The notes beneath the pieces are model-generated. The model did no database searches, was not told the origin of the DNA, and saw nothing but the letters and a program-made list of their open reading frames with translations. From the NCBI GenBank assembly GCA_947175655.1, contig CAMWNQ010000026.1, positions 1 through 13,827 on the forward strand: a stretch of DNA of 13,827 bases. Reading direction: 5' to 3'. The first letter of the stretch is position 1; each line of letters begins with the position of its first letter. The stretch is from an uncultured Clostridia bacterium (GTDB lineage: Bacteria > Bacillota > Clostridia > Oscillospirales > Ruminococcaceae). Both the position numbers and the translations under genes were made by a program. This document shows, piece by piece, positions 9,713 through 13,827 of this stretch.

Positions 9713-9732
9713 GTCCGTACTATGTGGCGGAC
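9713..9732 (+). promoter_or_regulatory. Candidate S6:S18-binding leader hairpin upstream of rpsF
   Basis: In the short rpsF leader, GTCCG (9713-9717) pairs perfectly with CGGAC (9728-9732) around a 10-nt loop. The element contains CCG and GGCGG trinucleotide patterns. Many bacteria carry an rpsF leader motif bound by the S6:S18 complex for autoregulation, with an essential CCG, and the position here is right. Whether the exact fold matches that family is an inference; I could not test it against a covariance model. Confidence 0.5.
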
Positions 9733-9741
9733 TAATTCCAG

Positions 9742-9748
9742 AAGGAGG
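9742..9748 (+). promoter_or_regulatory. Ribosome binding site that sets the rpsF start
   Basis: AAGGAGG is 8 nt before the ATG at 9757. A possible GTG start at 9748 would overlap the Shine-Dalgarno sequence itself and is rejected. Confidence 0.9.
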
Positions 9749-9756
9749 TGTTAATA

Positions 9757-10050
9757 ATGGCTAAAGTATCTGCAAAGTATGAAGTTATGGTTGTTTACAG
9801 CCTTTCAAACGGTGAAGAATCATTCAAGGAAGTTGCTGGTAAGTTCCAGAAATTTATCGGCGGAAATACTGAAGGTCTTGAAGTCAATGAAGATTGGGGT
9901 AAGCGTAAGCTTGCATATCCTATCAATGACGAAACAGAAGGTTTCTATGTGATTTATACATTCACTTCAAAGCCTGATTTCCCTGCTGAACTTTCAAGAC
10001 GTCTCAATCTTAATGACGGCGTTCTTCGTTCACTTGTAACAGTTCTTTAA
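9757..10050 (+). CDS. rpsF: 30S ribosomal protein S6
   Basis: This 97-residue S6 binds the central domain of 16S rRNA together with S18. The family pattern is clear: YEVMVVYS at the N-terminus, NEDWGKRKLAYPIND in the middle (standard WGkRkLAYpI), GFYVIYTFTSKP, and ELSRRLNLNDGVLRSLV near the end. The length is typical. The ATG at 9757 is preferred over the in-frame GTG at 9748 because of the ribosome binding site. It heads the conserved rpsF-ssb-rpsR operon. Codon choice differs from addAB: three of four Arg codons are CGT, and no Ile codon is ATA, as expected for a highly expressed gene. Confidence 0.97.
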   Translation: MAKVSAKYEVMVVYSLSNGEESFKEVAGKFQKFIGGNTEGLEVNEDWGKRKLAYPINDETEGFYVIYTFTSKPDFPAELSRRLNLNDGVLRSLVTVL

Positions 10051-10155
10051 TAGAAAAGCATCTGTTATTTTGTGTCATGTGAAAGCATGTAGAAGAAAGT
10101 GCGGCTATTTAATCTGAAAACTATAAGTAATATCTAAGAAAAGGAAATTGTCAAA

Positions 10156-10665
10156 ATGATAAATAAAGTTATTTTAATGGGCAGACTCACTGATGACCCT
10201 AAATTCAGCCAGTCCCAGAGCGGTGTTGCTTATTGTCGTTTCAGCGTTGCCGTTACAAGAAAATTTGCTGACAAAAACACCGGTGAAAGACAAGCTGATT
10301 TTATAAATGTTGTTGCTTGGAGACAGACTGCTGAATTTGTTTCAAAGTATTTCTCAAAAGGAAAGATGATTATTGTTGAGGGTTCACTCAGAAATAATAA
10401 CTACACTGATTCAAACAATGTTAAACACTACACCTATGATGTAGTTGCTGATGAAGTTTCTTTCGGTGAGTCAAAATCTGCATCAAGCGGAAACTCTTAT
10501 GATAATTCTTATTCAGCACCTGCTAATAACGGCTATGCTCGTATGAACCAGCCTGCACAGAATGCAAATAATAGTTTTACAGGCAATAATAATGCTAACA
10601 GTATGTCAGCCGGTAATCTTGATGATTTCACTGAAGTACTCAGTGATGGCGATGTACCGTTTTAA
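10156..10665 (+). CDS. ssb: Single-stranded DNA-binding protein
   Basis: This is a 169-residue SSB that coats single-stranded DNA in replication, recombination and repair. The OB fold covers residues 1 to about 105: INKVILMGRLTDDP, CRFSVAVTR, ADFINVVAWRQTAEF, KGKMIIVEGSL and YTYDVVADEV. A Ser/Asn/Gly-rich disordered linker follows, ending in the acidic partner-binding tip DGDVPF (164-169), a variant of DDDIPF. Its place between rpsF and rpsR marks it as the main housekeeping SSB, not a competence or phage paralogue. A 105-nt gap separates it from rpsF, and its ribosome binding site (AAAGGA around 10140) is moderate. Confidence 0.97.
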   Translation: MINKVILMGRLTDDPKFSQSQSGVAYCRFSVAVTRKFADKNTGERQADFINVVAWRQTAEFVSKYFSKGKMIIVEGSLRNNNYTDSNNVKHYTYDVVADEVSFGESKSASSGNSYDNSYSAPANNGYARMNQPAQNANNSFTGNNNANSMSAGNLDDFTEVLSDGDVPF

Positions 10666-10708
10666 TTAAATTAAGCGGTTTAACTTTATATAAAGGAGAT
10701 GTAAGTCA

Positions 10709-10951
10709 ATGGATAAGGAAAGAAATCCACGTGGAAACAAGAGACCACGTAAGAAGGTTTGTATGTTCTGTGCTGACAGAATTGAAACTATCGATTATAA
10801 AGACCTTGCTAAGCTCAGAAAATGTATGACTGACAGAGCTAAGATTCTTCCAAGACGTGTAACTGGAACTTGTGCATATCACCAGCGTGAACTCACTGCT
10901 GCTATCAAGAGAGCAAGATATATCGCATTACTTCCATATGTAAGCGATTAA
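10709..10951 (+). CDS. rpsR: 30S ribosomal protein S18, zinc-binding (four-Cys) type
   Basis: This 80-residue S18 is the partner of S6 on 16S rRNA. It has a basic N-terminus, IDYKD (28-32), RRVTGTCAYHQREL (from 49) and RARYIALLPY at the end. Four cysteines, C18 and C21 (CMFC), C39 and C55, match the zinc-ribbon form of S18 that some bacteria keep as their main copy and others exchange for a cysteine-free paralogue in zinc shortage. AAAGGAGAT at 10692-10700 is a strong ribosome binding site. It is the third gene of the operon, followed by a terminator. Confidence 0.96.
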   Translation: MDKERNPRGNKRPRKKVCMFCADRIETIDYKDLAKLRKCMTDRAKILPRRVTGTCAYHQRELTAAIKRARYIALLPYVSD

Positions 10952-10962
10952 TTATAAACTTA

Positions 10963-10996
10963 TAAAAAAACGGGGAGGTTTTCACCTCCCTTTTCT
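10963..10996. terminator. Bidirectional terminator between rpsR and the DUF378 gene
   Basis: GGGAGGT (10973-10979) pairs with ACCTCCC (10984-10990) around a 4-nt loop, with TTTT following on the + strand. Read on the - strand, the loop is GAAA, a stable GNRA tetraloop, and the stem is followed by CG and seven T residues (complement of 10964-10970). It therefore works well in both directions, ending rpsR transcripts and those arriving from the DUF378 gene. Confidence 0.9.
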
Positions 10997-11003
10997 GTTA
11001 TTC

Positions 11004-11054
11004 AGAACTGAATTTTACGGCATCAATCTTTCAAAAATAAAAAAATTCAGTTCT
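11004..11054. repeat. 13-bp inverted repeat beside the terminator
   Basis: A perfect 13-bp AT-rich inverted repeat (11004-11016 with 11042-11054, arm AGAACTGAATTTT) encloses 25 nt. On the + strand it is followed by a T-rich run (11055-11059), so it may be a backup terminator for the rpsF operon. On the - strand it lies between the DUF378 stop and the GAAA-loop terminator and may stabilise the transcript's 3' end. Its function is unproven. Confidence 0.6.
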
Positions 11055-11069
11055 TTTTTAAATCTGGAA

Positions 11070-11285
11070 TTAGTCAGACATTGCAATGGCTGTATTCCTT
11101 TGGTCTCTGAACAACAGTGATATGCACCATACTGCTGAAATCGCAACAAGTATATATACTGTTCTGCTGAGAATTGCTCCAGTACCGCCAAAGAGCCACG
11201 CTACAAGGTCAAATCCGAAGATTCCGACTAATCCCCAGTTTAATCCACCTATAACAAGGAGGATTAAAGCAAGTTTATCCCACAT
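11070..11285 (-). CDS. DUF378 small membrane protein (YuzA-like)
   Basis: This 71-residue protein has two predicted membrane helices (about 5-24 and 41-59) and the family hallmark GGLNWGLVG (13-21). The segment FDLVAWLFG follows, with a short polar tail after RDQR. DUF378 members are small integral membrane proteins of unknown role in many Firmicutes and other bacteria; no activity can be assigned here. GAGGTG lies 7 nt upstream of the ATG. It is a single-gene unit, convergent with rpsR and divergent from the NERD gene. Its upstream region carries an inverted repeat that could be a leader hairpin or operator. Confidence 0.85.
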   Translation of the reverse strand: MWDKLALILLVIGGLNWGLVGIFGFDLVAWLFGGTGAILSRTVYILVAISAVWCISLLFRDQRNTAIAMSD

Positions 11286-11313
11286 AAAGACACCTCTTTT
11301 TCAGTGGCAGATT

Positions 11314-11341
11314 GGCATTTTTCCTTGTCTGGAAGAATGCC
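11314..11341. repeat. Inverted repeat in the DUF378/NERD divergent spacer
   Basis: GGCATTTTTCC (11314-11324) pairs with GGAAGAATGCC (11331-11341) with one G-T pair and a 6-nt loop. Outer TTTCAG (11299-11304) and CTGAAA (11342-11347) could extend it past a 9-nt one-sided bulge. There is no T-run after it, so it is not a terminator. It may be an operator or a structured leader of the DUF378 transcript. Confidence 0.5.
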
Positions 11342-11368
11342 CTGAAAGTAGTATTGACAGACTTTAAA

Positions 11369-11374
11369 ATTATA
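11369..11374 (-). promoter_or_regulatory. Possible -10 box of the DUF378 gene
   Basis: A perfect TATAAT lies on the - strand about 83 nt before the DUF378 start. No good -35 box is found at 16-18 nt, so this is weak, or it may depend on an activator. Confidence 0.25.
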
Positions 11375-11397
11375 TTCCTAGAAAGGAATTGAAATTT

Positions 11398-11991
11398 ATG
11401 GAAAAATTCTTGATTATACTTAGTATGATTGTCTTGTTGTTTCTTGTTCTCTATTTTACTGATTATTTCAGTCCAAATAAAAAGAAGGGCAGAAAATCAG
11501 AATGGAAAACTTACAGCTGTTTGAAAAAAATTGCTGAAAAAAAGAAATACAAAATAATGAACAATGTTTATCTTCCTCTTTATGACAAAACAAGTGAAAT
11601 AGACCATATACTGATTGGCAGTTTCGGCATCTGTGTTATTGAAACCAAGGGAATATCCGGAACAGTAAGCGGACGTGGTGAACAGCTTACACATAAAATA
11701 GGAAGTAAAACATATAAATTTTATAATCCTCAGTATCAGAATAAAACTCATGTAAATAATATCAAGTATCATCTTCAGAAAGGAAAGCTGAAAGTACCTG
11801 TATATTCAATTGTTGTTTTTACGGCTAATGATATAGAACTCAAATCACCTGTTGGAATATATCTCAAGGATTTAGAACGTGAAATCAGAAAAATTCCGGC
11901 ATCAAAATGTGATACTGAAAAAATATATAATTATATAAATTCAGTAAGAGTAAAAAATCCGGTAAAAAAATTTATGCACAGATTTCATTAA
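11398..11991 (+). CDS. Membrane-anchored NERD domain protein
   Basis: This 197-residue protein has one N-terminal membrane helix (about 4-20) followed by a Lys/Arg-rich stretch, placing the rest in the cytoplasm. A NERD (nuclease-related) domain spans about 31-140: E35, then NNVYLP, SEIDHILIG with D69, GICVIETKG with E82 and K84, and the downstream FYNPQYQNKTH. D69/E82/K84 match the D-ExK core of the restriction-endonuclease-like fold, so it could be a nuclease, but activity is rarely shown for this family. There is no helicase, kinase or zinc domain as in larger NERD proteins. The ATG at 11398 is preferred over TTG at 11389, because AAAGG at 11382-11386 is well spaced only for the ATG. The biological role is unknown. 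Confidence 0.85.
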   Translation: MEKFLIILSMIVLLFLVLYFTDYFSPNKKKGRKSEWKTYSCLKKIAEKKKYKIMNNVYLPLYDKTSEIDHILIGSFGICVIETKGISGTVSGRGEQLTHKIGSKTYKFYNPQYQNKTHVNNIKYHLQKGKLKVPVYSIVVFTANDIELKSPVGIYLKDLEREIRKIPASKCDTEKIYNYINSVRVKNPVKKFMHRFH

Positions 11992-12005
11992 TTTATAAAA
12001 AAAGC

Positions 12006-12034
12006 TTGACAAAATTTTCTAAAAATGCTATAGT
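12006..12034 (+). promoter_or_regulatory. Promoter of the ACT protein-hom operon
   Basis: TTGACA (12006-12011), a 17-nt spacer and TATAGT (12029-12034) are preceded by TGC, giving an extended -10. An A-rich run precedes the -35 box. The predicted start of transcription is near 12041, leaving a 60-nt leader. Around the -35 it closely resembles the rpsF promoter. Confidence 0.88.
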
Positions 12035-12046
12035 AATATAGTAAGT

Positions 12047-12058
12047 GTACAGTTGTAC
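12047..12058. promoter_or_regulatory. Small palindrome at the hom operon transcription start
   Basis: GTACA and TGTAC flank a central GT, a 5+5 bp dyad directly downstream of the predicted start of transcription. This is where a repressor site would lie. The loop is too small for an RNA hairpin. It is short and could be chance. Confidence 0.3.
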
Positions 12059-12101
12059 TTGACAGACGGACATCTTAATTTTGTAAAGGGTGTATTTTAT
12101 T

Positions 12102-12545
12102 ATGGATGATAATTCAAAATTTATCGTTGTTGATTCTACCGCACTTCCTGATGTTTTTAAAAAAGTTCTTGAAGTAAAAAAACTTATGGCTAACAAGGGT
12201 GCTAAGAGTTTTGCATCAGCCTGTAAGAGTATAGGTATTTCAAGAAGTGCTTATTACAAATATAAAGACAGTGTTTTTTCATATGAAGAAATGCTTGTTG
12301 AGCGTATTGTAAATATATATGCATTGCTTAAAGATGAACCTGGTGTACTTTCGGGTCTTCTTGCACGTCTTCACAGTCTTAATGCAAATATTCTAACCGT
12401 AAATCAGAATATACCTGTTGACGGCGTTGCCGGAGTTAATATATCTCTTAAATTGCAGGGAAATTCCAGTTTCGACATCAATACGCTTAATCTTGTTGCT
12501 GAGGAAAAAGGCGTTGTGGAAATTAAAATTCTGTCTGCAAAATAA
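12102..12545 (+). CDS. HTH- and ACT-domain regulatory protein (UPF0735 / PheB-like)
   Basis: This 147-residue protein has an N-terminal helix-turn-helix-like segment (about 34-55, SFASACKSIGISRSAYYKY) and a C-terminal ACT domain (about 68-147, beginning VNIYALLKDEPGVLSGLLARL). ACT domains bind amino acids. This layout is that of the UPF0735 family, called PheB in Bacillus where it sits beside pheA; in clostridia it often precedes hom. The ATG at 12102 is preferred, because AAAGGG at 12085-12090 is about 11 nt upstream and the in-frame GTG at 12090 overlaps it. It shares a transcript with hom, 36 nt downstream, so an amino-acid-sensing role in the threonine/methionine branch is a reasonable inference. 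Direct DNA binding is unproven. Confidence 0.85.
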   Translation: MDDNSKFIVVDSTALPDVFKKVLEVKKLMANKGAKSFASACKSIGISRSAYYKYKDSVFSYEEMLVERIVNIYALLKDEPGVLSGLLARLHSLNANILTVNQNIPVDGVAGVNISLKLQGNSSFDINTLNLVAEEKGVVEIKILSAK

Positions 12546-12581
12546 TTTTATTATGATTTATTATGAAAGGAATTTATATTT

Positions 12582-13763
12582 ATGTCAAAATTTGCTGTTT
12601 TAGGTCACGGAGTTGTAGGTTCAGGAGTAGTTGAGCTTTTCTATAAAAATAAAGAAGCTATAGAAAAAAAGGCCGGTACTTCTATGGAAGTTAAATATAT
12701 ACTTGATTTAAGGGATTTCCCTGATTCACCATATGCAGAGAAATTTACAAAGGATTTCAATGTCATACTCAATGATGACGAAGTTACTGCTGTTGCTGAA
12801 TGTATGGGAGGCGTTGAACCAGCTTTTACTTTTGTAAGTGAATGTCTTAAAAAAGGAAAAAGCGTATCAACATCAAATAAAGAACTTGTTGCTGAAAAAG
12901 GTGATATACTTCTTAAACTTGCCAAAGAACATAATTGTAATTTCTTCTTTGAAGCAAGTGTAGGTGGTGCTATTCCGATTATAAGACCACTCCACAAATG
13001 CCTTGCTGGAAACAAAATAACAGCTGTTGCTGGTATTCTTAATGGTACAACAAATTTTATACTCACTAAGATGATTGATGATAAAATGAGTTTTGATGAG
13101 GCTCTTACACTTGCACAGCAACTCGGATATGCTGAAAAGAATCCGGCTGCCGACGTTGAAGGATTTGACGCTTGCAGAAAAATCTGTATAATATCATCAC
13201 TTGTATTCGGTAAACACGTTTATCCAAAGAGTGTTTATACTAAGGGCATAACAGATGTAAGTCTTAAAGATGTTGACACTGCTAATTCATTCGGATATGC
13301 TCTTAAACTTATAGCATCAGTTAAAGAAAATGAAAACGGAAAAATTATGCCATCTGTAATGCCAATGCTTGTATCATATGACAGTCTCATTTCTCACGTA
13401 AATGACGTTTTCAATGCTTGTCTTGTTGATGGTGACGGTTTCGATAAGATACTTTTCTATGGTAGGGGTGCAGGAAAATTTCCTACAGCAAGTGCAGTTC
13501 TCGGAGATGTGATTGACTGCGTTAAGCATAAGATTACTGTATTTTCACAGTCTTGGGATTCTTCAGAAGACGACAGCTTTATTGATTCAATTGACAACTT
13601 CAAATCAAAATGGTATGTCAGAGCCGATGCAGATGCCGATTTATCAGGATATAATATAGAAGAAAAAATTGAATGTGATGGAGAGTCAGCTTATATCATC
13701 TCTGAAACAACTTTTGAAAATGCAAAGAAAATAAATGCAAAAGCACTTTATGCTGTTCTTTAA
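12582..13763 (+). CDS. hom: Homoserine dehydrogenase
   Basis: This 393-residue enzyme reduces aspartate-4-semialdehyde to homoserine with NAD(P)H, leading to threonine and methionine. It shows the Rossmann loop G8-H-G10-V-V-G13, STSNKELVA with K100, FFEASVGGAIPII, GILNGTTNFIL, and the catalytic block with E185, D191, D196 and K200 (AEKNPAADVEG...DACRK). YGRGAGKFPTASAVLGDV is in the C-terminal half. Family members carrying an ACT domain are about 430 residues. Here only about 50 residues follow the catalytic part (from KWYVRADAD), resembling a shortened or degenerate ACT. GAAAGGA about 10 nt upstream supports the start. It is the second gene after the ACT protein; thrB and thrC may lie beyond the window. 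Confidence 0.95.
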   Translation: MSKFAVLGHGVVGSGVVELFYKNKEAIEKKAGTSMEVKYILDLRDFPDSPYAEKFTKDFNVILNDDEVTAVAECMGGVEPAFTFVSECLKKGKSVSTSNKELVAEKGDILLKLAKEHNCNFFFEASVGGAIPIIRPLHKCLAGNKITAVAGILNGTTNFILTKMIDDKMSFDEALTLAQQLGYAEKNPAADVEGFDACRKICIISSLVFGKHVYPKSVYTKGITDVSLKDVDTANSFGYALKLIASVKENENGKIMPSVMPMLVSYDSLISHVNDVFNACLVDGDGFDKILFYGRGAGKFPTASAVLGDVIDCVKHKITVFSQSWDSSEDDSFIDSIDNFKSKWYVRADADADLSGYNIEEKIECDGESAYIISETTFENAKKINAKALYAVL

Positions 13764-13827
13764 TAAATAAATTCAGAAAGATTTTTTAATTCAATGACTT
13801 TAAATAAAAAAAAACGGACAAAAAGCC

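Noticed and set aside
9527..9756. Riboswitch or T-box in the aroB/rpsF divergent region
   Set aside because: The predicted leaders are only about 40 and 50 nt long, too short for such elements. Apart from the rpsF hairpin I see no stable fold.
11354..11384. TTGACA at 11354-11359 as the promoter of the NERD gene
   Set aside because: The -35 box is perfect, but no acceptable -10 box exists at 16-18 nt. A start near 11388 would also remove the ribosome binding site from the transcript. The true promoter is unresolved.
11398..12545. NERD gene plus HTH-ACT gene as a defence or toxin-antitoxin pair
   Set aside because: They have separate promoters, and the ACT protein belongs with hom. There is no partner domain typical of defence systems.
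12641..13066. Open frame on the - strand inside hom
   Set aside because: It is antisense to the catalytic part of a clearly conserved enzyme. Its residues are a shadow of hom codons.
13764..13827. Terminator after hom
   Set aside because: The last 64 nt are AT-rich, and A8 followed by CGGAC may begin a hairpin, but the other arm would lie beyond the window.

Overview
The window is an ordinary chromosomal stretch of an AT-rich, low-GC Gram-positive bacterium. A clostridial, Ruminococcus-like (Oscillospiraceae) gut bacterium fits best. The grounds are AddAB in place of RecBCD, a UPF0735-type ACT protein in front of hom, strong AGGAGG ribosome binding sites, TTGACA/TATAAT promoters, heavy use of AGA and ATA codons, and a clostridial-type AroA. 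The genus is an inference. I see no transposase, integrase, phage gene, CRISPR array, tRNA, rRNA or toxin-antitoxin pair.

Layout. (1) Positions 1-6083, + strand: the 3' part of addB (cut by the window edge) followed directly by a complete addA. Together they encode the AddAB helicase-nuclease for double-strand-break repair. (2) Positions 6132-9526, - strand: aroB-aroA-aroC, three shikimate-pathway enzymes in one tight operon with a good promoter at 9573-9601. It converges on addA, and both operons share a bidirectional terminator at 6093-6123. (3) Positions 9669-10995, + strand: the classical rpsF-ssb-rpsR operon, with a perfect-consensus promoter, a candidate S6:S18-binding leader hairpin and a strong terminator. 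(4) Positions 11070-11285, - strand: a small DUF378 membrane protein. (5) Positions 11398-11991, + strand: a membrane-anchored NERD-domain protein. (6) Positions 12006-13763, + strand: a strong extended -10 promoter, a small HTH-plus-ACT protein, and a short homoserine dehydrogenase (hom). The window ends just after hom.

How the genes work together. Most of the window is housekeeping: recombinational repair (AddAB, with SSB encoded nearby), chorismate synthesis for aromatic amino acids (AroB, AroA, AroC), ribosome assembly (S6, S18) and the branch to threonine and methionine (Hom). The less familiar material lies at 11000-12600. It holds a stacked pair of hairpins between rpsR and the DUF378 gene, an inverted repeat in the divergent DUF378/NERD spacer, the NERD protein itself, and an ACT regulator paired with a Hom whose own ACT region looks shortened. 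I found no convincing undescribed multi-gene system. The findings are regulatory and domain-level leads. There is no gene-free stretch over 300 bases; the largest gap is the divergent promoter region 9527-9756.
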